A DNA stretch of 44,507 nucleotides from Butyrivibrio sp. INlla14. GTDB lineage: Bacteria > Bacillota > Clostridia > Lachnospirales > Lachnospiraceae. The stretch is taken from positions 1-44,507 of the forward strand of contig NZ_FMVS01000031.1 of NCBI RefSeq assembly GCF_900102515.1, written 5' to 3'. Positions 25,545 through 35,188 of this stretch are shown one piece after another; positions within the stretch are counted from its first letter, which is position 1, and each line of letters opens with the position of its first letter. A model generated the notes under the pieces. It was not told where the DNA came from. It saw nothing but the letters and a program-made list of their open reading frames with translations, and ran no database searches. Both the position numbers and the translations under genes were made by a program.

Positions 25545-26840
25545 TTAGTTTAAACTAGATTCTTTTATAAGCCCCGCATCCACAAGACTCTGGAGAGTCT
25601 TAAGGATTCCAAGCTTAGCGTGAGGCCATGTAAGCCCCCCCTGGAAAAATACAGAATATGGCGGCTTTATAGGTCCATCTGCTGAAAGCTCAATAGACGA
25701 ACCGGAAACAAAAGCTCCCGCAGCCATGATAACCTGTGCATCATAGCCAGGCATATCCCAAGGTTCAGGTGCTACAAAAGAATCAACAGGCGCAGCTGCC
25801 TGAATTCCCTGGCAAAATGCTATTACTCCCTTAGGCTTTCCAAAAGTCACAGCCTGAATTATATCATGTCTGTCCTCCGTTGCATTAGGGCAAACATCAA
25901 ATCCAAGTTTCTCATAAATATTAGCTGCAAAAATAGCTCCTTTAAGAGCAGATGCTGTAACAGTAGGAGCAAGGAAAAATCCCTGATAGAACTGAGGAAG
26001 AATTCCAAGTGAAGCACCTACCTCTTTTCCAAGTCCTGGAGAAGTTAATCTGAAAGCTGCATTTTCAACACACTCTTTTGTTCCAGCAATGTAACCGCCT
26101 ATAGGTGCAAGTCCGCCGCCTGGATTCTTGATAAGTGAGCCCACAACCATATCAGCTCCCACATCTGAAGGCTCTTTTTCTTCTACAAATTCACCATAGC
26201 AGTTATCTACCATGCATTTAACATCTTTTTTGATGCCTTTGATAAAAGAAATCAGTTCCCCTATTCTGCTAACTGAAAGTGTAGGTCTTGTCTGATATCC
26301 CTTGGACCTTTGTATAGTAACAAGCTTAATATTATCATTTTCAAGAAGAGTCTTTTTAATATTGTCAAAGTCAAAAGAACCATCAGGCAAAAGATCAACC
26401 TGACTATAGCTAACACCATATTCAGCAAGAGAACCCTTGGATGGTCTTATGCCAATAACCTCCTCAAGAGTATCATAGGGCTTGCCAACTGGGGAAAATA
26501 GCATATCTCCAGGGCGAAGATTACTCATAAGGGCAAGTGCAAGGGCGTGTGTTCCGCAGGTAATCTGTGGTCTTACGAGCGCATCTTCTGTATGGAAAAC
26601 GGACGCATAAACTGCTTCAAGCTTCTCACGACCTATATCATTATATCCATAGCCAGTGGTTCCAAGAAGACAAGCTTCGCTGACCTTGTTCTCCTGCATT
26701 GCCTTCAAAACCTTAAGCTGATTATATTCTGCATTTTCATCAATTTTCTTAAATCTTACTTCCAGGTCACTTAATATCTTTTCTCCAAAATCAACTACAT
26801 TTTCTGAAATACCAAGTGCCTTATACATTTCCTTGTTCAT
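25545..26840 (-). CDS. Methionine gamma-lyase family (aluminium-resistance/YnbB-type) PLP enzyme
   Basis: The 431-residue protein is a fold-type I PLP enzyme of the Met_gamma_lyase (YnbB) family. The cofactor lysine should be the Lys of GSLIKNPGGG, preceded by MVDNCYGEFVE. Other family stretches are LLGTTGYGYNDIGRE, RPQITCGTHALALAL and the C-terminal PYSVFFQGGLTWPHAKLGI. Members were named for aluminium resistance, but their reaction is not established; a cysteine or methionine lyase is a guess from the fold. It starts 20 bases inside the end of miaA, matching the miaA-ynbB neighbourhood in Bacillus, and a probable terminator follows. Confidence 0.9.
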   Translation of the reverse strand: MNKEMYKALGISENVVDFGEKILSDLEVRFKKIDENAEYNQLKVLKAMQENKVSEACLLGTTGYGYNDIGREKLEAVYASVFHTEDALVRPQITCGTHALALALMSNLRPGDMLFSPVGKPYDTLEEVIGIRPSKGSLAEYGVSYSQVDLLPDGSFDFDNIKKTLLENDNIKLVTIQRSKGYQTRPTLSVSRIGELISFIKGIKKDVKCMVDNCYGEFVEEKEPSDVGADMVVGSLIKNPGGGLAPIGGYIAGTKECVENAAFRLTSPGLGKEVGASLGILPQFYQGFFLAPTVTASALKGAIFAANIYEKLGFDVCPNATEDRHDIIQAVTFGKPKGVIAFCQGIQAAAPVDSFVAPEPWDMPGYDAQVIMAAGAFVSGSSIELSADGPIKPPYSVFFQGGLTWPHAKLGILKTLQSLVDAGLIKESSLN

Positions 26841-27759
26841 AAATCCTTATCATCTCTTTCAAAATTAATTCATCATCGTGACCGAAATCTCTTTTATCAA
26901 TCCAGATCACATCTTTCTCACCTTTAAACCAGGTGAGCTGCCTTTTTGCAAAATGCCTTGTATTTTGTTTTATAAGATATATTGCCCTGTCAAGATCATA
27001 GTCTCCATCAATATATCCAAACATTTCCCTATATCCAAGGCTCTTAGAAGCAGTAGAACTAAGTGGTATATTCATATGGATAAGCTTTTTGGTTTCCTCT
27101 AAAAGTCCTTCTTCCATCATCATATCCACTCTTTTGTCTATGCGTGAGTATAGCGTTTTTCTATCATCTGTCAAGACAAAATACTTAAAGTCATAAGGAG
27201 ATGTTCTTTGACGTTGCTCCTTATTGTGCTCTGATATTGGTTTTCCGGTTTTGTGATAATATTCAAGAGCTCTGATAACTCTTTTTACATTATTTTCGTG
27301 GATACTTGTATAGGATTCAGGATCAATATCTTTCAGTTCTTCATGAAGAGCATGACTACCTTCATCTATTGCCCTTTTCTCAAGTTCTTTTCTAAAAGAG
27401 TCATCTTCGTCAGTCTCAGTAAAATCAATATCATATAATACAGCCTGAATATAAAAGCCTGTTCCACCTACTATAATGGGAATCTTTCCTCTTGATGATA
27501 TGTCTTGTATTGCTTCTTTAACTAGCTTTTGGAACATGAAAACATTAAACTCCTCAGAGGGCTCCAAAAAATCTATAAGATGATGAGGCACACCTTCCAT
27601 TTTGTCAGGAGTTATCTTATCAGTTCCGATGTTCATATACTTATAGACCTGCATAGAATCAGCGGAGATGATCTCTCCGCCTAATCTCTTTGCAAGTTCG
27701 ATTGATAATTTAGTTTTTCCAACTGCTGTAGGGCCAGTTAAAACTATAAGCTTTTGCAT
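26821..27759 (-). CDS. miaA: tRNA dimethylallyltransferase
   Basis: MiaA adds a dimethylallyl group to N6 of A37 in tRNAs that read UNN codons. The start is probably ATG 27757-27759; a TTG nine bases earlier overlaps mutL. The 312-residue product has the P-loop GPTAVGKTKLSIELA, then GEIISADSMQVYKYMNIGTDK, VPHHLIDF, PIIVGGTGFYIQAVL and SLGYREM, all in the family order. The C-terminal RHFAKRQLTWFKGE is also typical. It lies directly after mutL and before the ynbB-type gene. MiaB, which thiomethylates the same base, is encoded upstream in this unit, so both steps of ms2i6A formation are present. Confidence 0.96.
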   Translation of the reverse strand: MQKLIVLTGPTAVGKTKLSIELAKRLGGEIISADSMQVYKYMNIGTDKITPDKMEGVPHHLIDFLEPSEEFNVFMFQKLVKEAIQDISSRGKIPIIVGGTGFYIQAVLYDIDFTETDEDDSFRKELEKRAIDEGSHALHEELKDIDPESYTSIHENNVKRVIRALEYYHKTGKPISEHNKEQRQRTSPYDFKYFVLTDDRKTLYSRIDKRVDMMMEEGLLEETKKLIHMNIPLSSTASKSLGYREMFGYIDGDYDLDRAIYLIKQNTRHFAKRQLTWFKGEKDVIWIDKRDFGHDDELILKEMIRIYEQGNV

Positions 27760-27760
27760 A

Positions 27761-29725
27761 TTATTCAACCACTCGTTTAAACTTTTTATCTATTTCATAT
27801 TTGCTCATTGAAATGATTGTTGGTCTGCCATGAGGACAGTTATAGGGATTATCAAGTGTCAGAAGTTCATCCAAAAGAGCTTCCATCTCTTGCCTGGTCA
27901 TCTTAGTATTTCCTTTTACAGAAGCCTTACAGGCCATACTTGCTATCTTGTAATTGATTACATCTGGCGTTCTGTCCATGCTTGTTTCATGAGAAAGCTC
28001 ATCAAGAATCTGAATAAACATATCCTTCTCGTTATCACATCCAAAAAGGTCCATTGGAATAGCTCTCATGGCATATTCATGACCGCCAAAGTTCTCTATA
28101 TTAAATCCAAGTTTTTCAAAATACTGTCTGTACTGTAAAAAGATTTCCTCTTCGGCAGAAGATAATGTCACAATTACTGGCGGATTGACCATCTGCGAGA
28201 GCATATCACCTGACTTGTATCTCTTTATCATGCGCTCATAGTTTACTTTTTCATGAGCAGCATGCTGATCTACCATGAACATCTTATCCTTAAAAGCAAT
28301 GATCCAGTATGTACCAAAAATCTGTCCCAGAATTTCATATTCCTTGACATTTTCTTTTGATAATACCTTTTCTTCAAAAAGATCCAGCTGAACAGGCTTT
28401 TTCTCAATAACAATAGCCTCTGAACTTTTGATTATAGGAGACGGCTTTTCTTTCTTTTCTGCCTCTCTTCCGTCCAAGTCACCGAAAATCCTGGTCCATA
28501 CCGCTGATTTATTGACATCTTCAATCTTTATAGGCTCTTCCTTAACTCCTGTAGCATATACAGGCGTTGACTTCTCAGAAATAATGTTCTCTTCAAAGCG
28601 AATTCTTTCAAAAGGCTGAGGAGCAACAGTTTTAACTGGAGTTTTTTCATCTTCTTTCTCAGAAATTTCTTCTTTTTGGGAAATCTTTTCTTCTTTTTCA
28701 TCCTCTTTACTTGATAAAAGAGCATCAGGAATCATTTCCTGGGTACTAAGCACCCTTTCAACATTTGACCTTATTACCTCATAAATAACAGCCTGATTGT
28801 CAAATCTGACCTCTAACTTGGCTGGATGAACATTAACGTCTACCATAGAAGGGTCCATTCTAATGTGGAGAATGGCAAAGGGGAACTTGTGCATCATAAG
28901 ATACTCTTTGTAACCTTCCTCCAAAGCCTTTGAAATTACTTTATCTTTAACATATCTGCCATTAACAAAGAAAACTTCAAAGTTCCTGTTAGATCTGTTA
29001 AGAGAAGGCTCTCCAAGGTAGCCCTCAATTGTTATTCCCTTTTCTTCTGCATTTATTGGTCTTACACTTACAGAAACATCTCTACCATAGATTCTGTATA
29101 TAAGCTCCTTAAGGTCTCCATTTCCTGAAGTAGAGAATTTGTCGTCCTTATTATTTATGTAGTGAAAAGAAATAGTTGGATTATCAAGAGCAAGGTGCTC
29201 CATAACATCCCCTATATAGCTTCCTTCCGTCTGTGGTGTTTTTAAAAATTTCTTTCTGGCTGGAGTATTATAAAAAAGATTTCTTACAATAAATGTTGTC
29301 CCTTCTGGGGCACCGATTTCCTCAAAGGCAACTTCTTCTCCGCCATTTATAGAATACCTTGTTCCAGTCAGATCTTCTTTTGTTTTGGTTATCATATCAA
29401 CTTGTGCAACAGAAGAAATACTAGAAAGAGCTTCACCTCTAAATCCCAAGGAGTGAATACTAAAAAGATCATCTATATTTTTGAGCTTACTTGTGGCATG
29501 ACGCTTAAAAGCCTTTCTGATCTGACTTTTTTCTATACCACTTCCATTATCCGATACACGTATCATATCGATTCCACCGCCCTTAATCTCAACAGTAACT
29601 GCTGTGGCGCCTGAATCAATAGCATTTTCAACAAGTTCCTTGACTACGCTGGCAGGTCTTTCTACCACCTCTCCAGCAGCAATCTGATCAATAGTATTTT
29701 TATCAAGCTCATTTATGAAGGCCAT
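27761..29725 (-). CDS. mutL: DNA mismatch repair protein MutL (endonuclease type)
   Basis: MutL couples mismatch recognition by MutS to strand removal. The 654-residue protein has the GHKL ATPase domain first (IAAGEVVERPASVVKELVEN, then DNGSGI and LGFRGEAL). A charged, low-complexity linker lies at about 345-455, rich in Lys and Glu. The C-terminal domain carries the endonuclease motif DQHAAHEKVNYE at 486-497, plus ACKAS and CPHGRP, so it should nick DNA itself, as in organisms without MutH. The ATG follows the mutS stop directly and AGGTGG lies in the end of mutS. Confidence 0.97.
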   Translation of the reverse strand: MAFINELDKNTIDQIAAGEVVERPASVVKELVENAIDSGATAVTVEIKGGGIDMIRVSDNGSGIEKSQIRKAFKRHATSKLKNIDDLFSIHSLGFRGEALSSISSVAQVDMITKTKEDLTGTRYSINGGEEVAFEEIGAPEGTTFIVRNLFYNTPARKKFLKTPQTEGSYIGDVMEHLALDNPTISFHYINNKDDKFSTSGNGDLKELIYRIYGRDVSVSVRPINAEEKGITIEGYLGEPSLNRSNRNFEVFFVNGRYVKDKVISKALEEGYKEYLMMHKFPFAILHIRMDPSMVDVNVHPAKLEVRFDNQAVIYEVIRSNVERVLSTQEMIPDALLSSKEDEKEEKISQKEEISEKEDEKTPVKTVAPQPFERIRFEENIISEKSTPVYATGVKEEPIKIEDVNKSAVWTRIFGDLDGREAEKKEKPSPIIKSSEAIVIEKKPVQLDLFEEKVLSKENVKEYEILGQIFGTYWIIAFKDKMFMVDQHAAHEKVNYERMIKRYKSGDMLSQMVNPPVIVTLSSAEEEIFLQYRQYFEKLGFNIENFGGHEYAMRAIPMDLFGCDNEKDMFIQILDELSHETSMDRTPDVINYKIASMACKASVKGNTKMTRQEMEALLDELLTLDNPYNCPHGRPTIISMSKYEIDKKFKRVVE

Positions 29726-32425
29726 TTAGTTTTTCCACCTGTTCTTTAAGTCACTTTGTAATTTGTAAAGCGTGTTTAAAGCATCCATTGGCGTCAGCGT
29801 AGTAATATCTATTTCCTGAAGCCTCTTTAAAACATCCTCATCAGTCACTGTATCAAACAGTGCCATCTGATTTGTATCAACATCATCGTAGTGCTTGACC
29901 TTAACTTTTTTATCGCTCTTATTGTCTCTGGCAATAGCCTGAACCTTTTCTGTAATATCATTTTCAGACAGCTCAGCCACAATCTCTTTTGCCCTGTCAA
30001 TTACCATATCAGGAACTCCGGCAAGCTTAGCAACCTGTATACCATAGCTCTTATCTGCACCGCCCTTTACTATCTTTCGTAAAAAGACAATATCATCACC
30101 ATTTTCCTTAACTGCAATGCAGTAGTTATTGACATTATCCATTTTGCCCTCAAGCTCAGTAAGCTCATGATAGTGAGTAGCAAACAAGGTCTTGGCTCCA
30201 ATGATTTTTCTATTACTGATATGTTCTGTAACAGCCCATGCTATAGCAAGTCCATCATAGGTACTGGTTCCTCTTCCAATTTCATCAAGGATCAAAAGTG
30301 AATTCGGAGTAGCATTTCTTAAGATATTAGCAACTTCATTCATCTCAACCATAAATGTAGACTGACCACTACCAAGATCATCAGAAGCTCCAACTCTTGT
30401 AAATATCCTGTCAACAACACACATATCTGCTTTTGATGCAGGAACAAAGCTTCCTATCTGAGCCATCAAAACTATAAGTGCAGTTTGCCTCATATAGGTT
30501 GATTTACCTGCCATATTAGGGCCTGTGATAATAGAAATACAGTGCTTTTTATTATCAAGATATGTGTCATTTGAGATAAACATATCTGATGTATCAAGCA
30601 TTTTCTCAACTACAGGATGTCTTCCGTCCTTGATATTTATTGCTCCCTTCTCGTTTATAGATGGCTTAACATAGTGATTCTTTTCAGCCACATAAGCAAG
30701 TGAAGCATAGACATCAAGTAGCGCAATTGCTTTGGCCGTAGTCTGGATTCTGTCAATCTCCAGTGAAATGGAATCCCTTATCTTACAGAACATCTCATAC
30801 TCTAAGTTATTTAGTTTGTCCTGAGCATTTAGTATTGTATCTTCAAGTTCCTTAAGTTCAGGAGTAGTGTATCTCTCACAATTAGTAAGAGTCTGCTTTC
30901 TGATAAAATATTCCGGAACCTTATCCTTAAAGGAATTAGTAACTTCAAAGGAATAGCCAAATACATTACTATACTTAATCCTTAGGTTCTTGATCCCTGT
31001 CTTTTCTTTTTCACTGTCTTCCATTTCTGCAAGCCACTGTTTGCCATTAGTACCAGCCTCTCTGAAATGATCAATATCCTCATCAAAACCATCTTTGATG
31101 ATCCCGCTTTCCTTTATAGCAAGAGGTGGTTCCTCAACAATAGCCTGATCTATCAGTTCATAAATATCACGCAGAGGATCAAGTTCCTCCTGCAGCCTAG
31201 AAAGCTCCTCATTGTCTGCAGTATCTAAAAGAGAAGTTTTTATGGCAGGTATCATCTTTATAGAGTTTCTAAATGCTAGAAGATCCCTTGGATTGGCGGT
31301 CTTATATACAATCTTGGACATTAGTCTCTCTAAATCGTAGATAGGACCAAGATACTCTCTGATTTCTTCTCTTGTTACTACATTCTTGACCAGGGCACCA
31401 ACTGCGCTTTGTCTCTTTAATATTTCTTCTTTGTCGATAAGAGGCTGCTCTATAAAGCTCCTTAATGTTCTTGCTCCCATGGCAGTCTTGGTCTTATCAA
31501 GTACCCACAAAAGAGTTCCTCTCTTTTGCTTATCTCGCATAGTCTCAACCAGCTCAAGATTACGCCTTGTGGAACTATCAAGAAGCATATATTTGCTTGC
31601 AAGATAAGGATATACATGAGTGATATTTGAAATATCTGACTTCTGCATATCGATAAGATACTGAAGAAGAGCTCCTGCGGCAACAACTCCGTTAGGAAAG
31701 TCATCAAGTCCAAAGCCAATAAGGGATGAAACCTTAAAATGTCTCATGATAAGACGTTTACTACTGTCTTCATCAAAGTATCTTGCTTCAAGAGGATTAA
31801 CAAAGGTCTGCAGTCTGTTTTTTAGTTCCTCAATATCTACTCCGCTAAAAGAAAATGCTTCATTACAGATAATCTCGGACGGCATGTATTTGCCAATTTC
31901 ATCAAGAGCTTCTCTTAAGGTTGAAACCTCTGTAAGAAAATAATCTCCAGTTGTTACATCAGCTATGGAAATGCCAACATTATCAGGAGTATACAGGATA
32001 CTCATTATGTAATTATTCTTGGTCTCCTCAAGGGACTGCATATTAAGATTAGTACCAGGAGTTACGATCCTTGTGACTTCTCTTTTTACGATACCCTTAG
32101 CAAGCTTGGAATCCTCAGTCTGCTCGCAGATTGCAACCTTATACCCTCTTGAAACCATCTTGGTAAGATAAGAATCTACAGCATGAAAAGGAACTCCGCA
32201 CATGGGAGCTCTCTCTTCAAGGCCACAGGCCTTACCTGTAAGTGTTAATTCAAGTTCTTTGGATGCAACAATAGCATCATCAAAGAACAATTCATAAAAG
32301 TCTCCTAGCCTGTAAAAGAGAATACAGTCCTTATTCTCTTTTTTGGTCTGCAGATAATGCTGCATCATAGGTGATACTTTTTCAGTATCTACTGTGTTAT
32401 ACGAAGCTGTGCTTAAGCTCTCCAC
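29726..32425 (-). CDS. mutS: DNA mismatch repair protein MutS
   Basis: MutS recognises mismatched and looped bases. The start is GTG 32423-32425, with AGGGGA nine bases upstream. The 899-residue protein contains the mismatch-contacting F-x-E motif in LGDFYELFFDD (about 45), a connector and lever region, and the ATPase domain with GPNMAGKSTYMRQ, DEIGRGTSTYDG and ATHYHELTELE. The C-terminal helix-turn-helix dimer region is followed by an extra charged segment (about 825-860). It is intact and lies between miaB and mutL, forming the usual Firmicute miaB-mutS-mutL order. Confidence 0.98.
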   Translation of the reverse strand: MESLSTASYNTVDTEKVSPMMQHYLQTKKENKDCILFYRLGDFYELFFDDAIVASKELELTLTGKACGLEERAPMCGVPFHAVDSYLTKMVSRGYKVAICEQTEDSKLAKGIVKREVTRIVTPGTNLNMQSLEETKNNYIMSILYTPDNVGISIADVTTGDYFLTEVSTLREALDEIGKYMPSEIICNEAFSFSGVDIEELKNRLQTFVNPLEARYFDEDSSKRLIMRHFKVSSLIGFGLDDFPNGVVAAGALLQYLIDMQKSDISNITHVYPYLASKYMLLDSSTRRNLELVETMRDKQKRGTLLWVLDKTKTAMGARTLRSFIEQPLIDKEEILKRQSAVGALVKNVVTREEIREYLGPIYDLERLMSKIVYKTANPRDLLAFRNSIKMIPAIKTSLLDTADNEELSRLQEELDPLRDIYELIDQAIVEEPPLAIKESGIIKDGFDEDIDHFREAGTNGKQWLAEMEDSEKEKTGIKNLRIKYSNVFGYSFEVTNSFKDKVPEYFIRKQTLTNCERYTTPELKELEDTILNAQDKLNNLEYEMFCKIRDSISLEIDRIQTTAKAIALLDVYASLAYVAEKNHYVKPSINEKGAINIKDGRHPVVEKMLDTSDMFISNDTYLDNKKHCISIITGPNMAGKSTYMRQTALIVLMAQIGSFVPASKADMCVVDRIFTRVGASDDLGSGQSTFMVEMNEVANILRNATPNSLLILDEIGRGTSTYDGLAIAWAVTEHISNRKIIGAKTLFATHYHELTELEGKMDNVNNYCIAVKENGDDIVFLRKIVKGGADKSYGIQVAKLAGVPDMVIDRAKEIVAELSENDITEKVQAIARDNKSDKKVKVKHYDDVDTNQMALFDTVTDEDVLKRLQEIDITTLTPMDALNTLYKLQSDLKNRWKN

Positions 32426-32455
32426 AACAAAATTTCCCCTTAATACAAAATATAT

Positions 32456-33910
32456 TTATACTCTTTCCCCTGTAAAGTAAAAGCCATGACATTCAGAAAG
32501 CTTCACCTTAACAATTTCCCCTATAAGTGACTCATCACCAGGAAAATGAACAAGTGTATTATTGCTCATCCTGCCTGTTACTAAAGATGCATCCTGATCA
32601 TTGACGCTTTCAACAAGTACATCAGCACTCATTCCAGTCATTTTTTCAGATTGTACTCTCGCTGTTTCCTGAACAACTTTAAGAAGCCTGTCAAAGTTTT
32701 CCTTTACTTCTTTTTCTGGAACCTGATCAGCAAAGCCGGCAGCAGGAGTTCCTGTTCTCTTTGAATAAATAAAGGTAAAAGCATTGTCAAACTGTGCTTT
32801 CTTAACGACATCTATGGTTTCATCAACATCTGCAGGTGTCTCTCCAGGGAAACCAACGATAATATCTGTAGTAATAGCTACATCAGGAAGCTTGTTTCTG
32901 ATCTTATCTACAAGTTCAAGATACTGATCCTTAGTATATTTTCTGTTCATCCTGCGAAGGATTTCTGTACTTCCGGACTGAAGAGGCAGATGGATATGCC
33001 TTGCAATCTTAGGGTTTCTTGCGATAACATCCAATAGTTCATCGGAAAAATCCTTGGGATGAGGAGTCATAAAGCGAACTCTCTCTAGCCCCTCTACCTT
33101 GCATACTTCCTCCAAAAGCTGAGGGAATGTGATCTTGTTTGGATCATTATCTGCAAAGTCATTACTATAGGAGTTAACATTTTGTCCAAGGAGCATGACC
33201 TCTTTAACTCCATCAGCCACAAGCTTCTCACATTCTCTAATAATATCTTTTGGAGATCTTGAGCGCTCTCTTCCTCGTACATAAGGCACAATACAGTAGG
33301 TGCAAAAATTATTACAGCCAAACATGATATTAACGCCTGACTTAAATGGATATTTACGAAGAACAGGCAGGTCTTCTACAATCTTGTCCGTTTCCTTCCA
33401 GATATCAATTATCATTCTGTCTGATTCAAGACATGTACATAAAAGTTCAGCAAACTTATATATGTTGTGTGTTCCAAAAATAAGATCAACAAATCTATAA
33501 CTCTTTTGTATCTTCTCAACAGCTGACTGTTCCTGCATCATACAGCCACATATAGCAATCTTCATATGAGGATTTTTCTTTTTGTGATTGCTGCATGCGC
33601 CAAGTCTTCCAAGGACTCTCTGATCTGCATTATCACGGACTGTACAAGTATTATAGATGACAAAATCCGCCTTTTCAGATTCAGTCTCCTCATAGCCAAC
33701 AAGCTTTAGGATAGCGAGAAGCTTTTCTGAATCTCTGGCATTCATCTGACATCCAAAGGTAACAACACAGGCTGTGGGCTTTCTTCCTAGTTCCTTTTCA
33801 AGGTCAGACACATAAACCTTGGCCTTTTCAATAAACTCAAGCTGCTTAAGGCTCTCGTTATCTGACACTTCTGATCTATTACTATTTAAAATATTTATTT
33901 CTTTACTCAT
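32456..33910 (-). CDS. miaB: tRNA-2-methylthio-N6-dimethylallyladenosine synthase
   Basis: MiaB is a radical-SAM enzyme with two iron-sulfur clusters that adds the methylthio group at C2 of i6A37 in tRNA. The 484-residue protein has an N-terminal UPF0004 domain (VTFGCQMNARDSEKL, NTCTVRDNA and GCMMQE supply three Cys). The radical-SAM motif is CNNFCTYC in FGCNNFCTYCIVPYVRGRE. A TRAM RNA-binding domain ends the protein (about 420-484). It lies 30 bases upstream of mutS and works after MiaA, which is also encoded in this cluster. Length and motifs distinguish it from RimO and MtaB. Confidence 0.97.
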   Translation of the reverse strand: MSKEINILNSNRSEVSDNESLKQLEFIEKAKVYVSDLEKELGRKPTACVVTFGCQMNARDSEKLLAILKLVGYEETESEKADFVIYNTCTVRDNADQRVLGRLGACSNHKKKNPHMKIAICGCMMQEQSAVEKIQKSYRFVDLIFGTHNIYKFAELLCTCLESDRMIIDIWKETDKIVEDLPVLRKYPFKSGVNIMFGCNNFCTYCIVPYVRGRERSRSPKDIIRECEKLVADGVKEVMLLGQNVNSYSNDFADNDPNKITFPQLLEEVCKVEGLERVRFMTPHPKDFSDELLDVIARNPKIARHIHLPLQSGSTEILRRMNRKYTKDQYLELVDKIRNKLPDVAITTDIIVGFPGETPADVDETIDVVKKAQFDNAFTFIYSKRTGTPAAGFADQVPEKEVKENFDRLLKVVQETARVQSEKMTGMSADVLVESVNDQDASLVTGRMSNNTLVHFPGDESLIGEIVKVKLSECHGFYFTGERV

Positions 33911-33943
33911 TTACTAACTCTTTCTAAATCAAACAATAACTAA

Positions 33944-35188
33944 TTAATAATCCTTGCCATAGGCATCTACTATTCCAAGAAGAATATCAACAACCTTTTT
34001 CATCTCCTGGATTGAAGCATACTCATATTTGCCATGATAGTTGTAACCACCAGTGCAAAGATTTGGACAAGGAAGTCCCTTATATGAAAGTGCAGCTCCA
34101 TCCGTGCCACCACGTATAGGAGAATCAATAGGTGTGATTCCAAGACTAGTCATAACCTTCTTGGCATTATCAACAAGGTGCATATGAGGACGTATCTTAT
34201 CAATCATGTTGTAATACTGATCATGGATTTCTACTTCAACAGTTCCGGCGCCATACTTCTTGTTTAGAAACTCTCCGGCAGCAGCAAAAAGAGCTTTCTT
34301 TTCCTCAAAGAGCTTCTCATCATGGTCTCTTATGATATAGGAAGCGGTAGCCTTCTCACATCCACCATTTACCTCTGTTAAATGGAAAAACCCTTCTCTC
34401 TTTTCTGTGTACATAGGATTCTGGAACACAGGAAGAAGTGAATGAAATTCATAGCAGATAAGTGCCGCATTCACCATCTTATTCTTGGCATCACCAGGGT
34501 GAACGCTTCTGCCGTTAACAGTTATGTTACCCTCAGCAGCGTTAAAATTCTCATATTCAAGCTCTCCAAGCTTGCCACCGTCAACAGTATAGGCATATTT
34601 AGCTCCAAACCTCTTGATATCAAAGAATGCTGTGCCTGCTCCAATCTCTTCGTCAGGTGTAAAGGCAATTTTGATATCACCATGTTTAATAGATGAATCT
34701 GTCAAAAGAGTTTCAGCCATTGTCATGATTTCTGAAACTCCTGCCTTGTCATCTGCACCAAGAAGAGTTGTTCCATCTGTTACGATAAGGTCTTCTCCGA
34801 CATGATTTAAAAGCTCAGGAAAATCCTTTGGAGATAGGATAACTTTGCCATCTGCAGAAAGAACAATATCATCTCCCTTATAACTCTCTACTATTCTTGG
34901 CTTAACATCCTTGCCACTTACTTCATCAGATGTATCCATATGTGATACAAAACCGATAGCAGGTCTTTCCTTACCATCGTCAATATTGGATGGAATGCTG
35001 GCATATACATAGCAGTGGTCCTTGTCATAGTAAACATCAGATGCTCCAATAGCTGTCAGTTCATCCGCAAGTAGCTTGGCAAGGTCATGCTGCTTCATTG
35101 TAGATGGAGATGTGCCTGTAGTATCATCCGACTGAGTATCAATTTTTACATATCTTAAAAACTTTTCTATTACGTCAATTTTTCCCAT
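33944..35188 (-). CDS. pepT: Peptidase T (tripeptide aminopeptidase)
   Basis: PepT is a cytoplasmic zinc enzyme that releases the N-terminal residue from tripeptides. The start is ATG 35186-35188, preceded by AGGAGAAAG; the frame is open further upstream but that part overlaps the GH13-like gene. The product has 414 residues, a normal length. Visible M20-family motifs are GFVSHMDTSDEVSG, the metal and catalytic region LLGADDKAGVSEIMT, and FTPDEEIGAGTAFFD. Near the end, RGGTDGAALSYKGLPCPNL supplies the remaining ligand region. It overlaps the GH13-like gene by 14 bases and lies 33 bases upstream of miaB. Confidence 0.95.
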   Translation of the reverse strand: MGKIDVIEKFLRYVKIDTQSDDTTGTSPSTMKQHDLAKLLADELTAIGASDVYYDKDHCYVYASIPSNIDDGKERPAIGFVSHMDTSDEVSGKDVKPRIVESYKGDDIVLSADGKVILSPKDFPELLNHVGEDLIVTDGTTLLGADDKAGVSEIMTMAETLLTDSSIKHGDIKIAFTPDEEIGAGTAFFDIKRFGAKYAYTVDGGKLGELEYENFNAAEGNITVNGRSVHPGDAKNKMVNAALICYEFHSLLPVFQNPMYTEKREGFFHLTEVNGGCEKATASYIIRDHDEKLFEEKKALFAAAGEFLNKKYGAGTVEVEIHDQYYNMIDKIRPHMHLVDNAKKVMTSLGITPIDSPIRGGTDGAALSYKGLPCPNLCTGGYNYHGKYEYASIQEMKKVVDILLGIVDAYGKDY

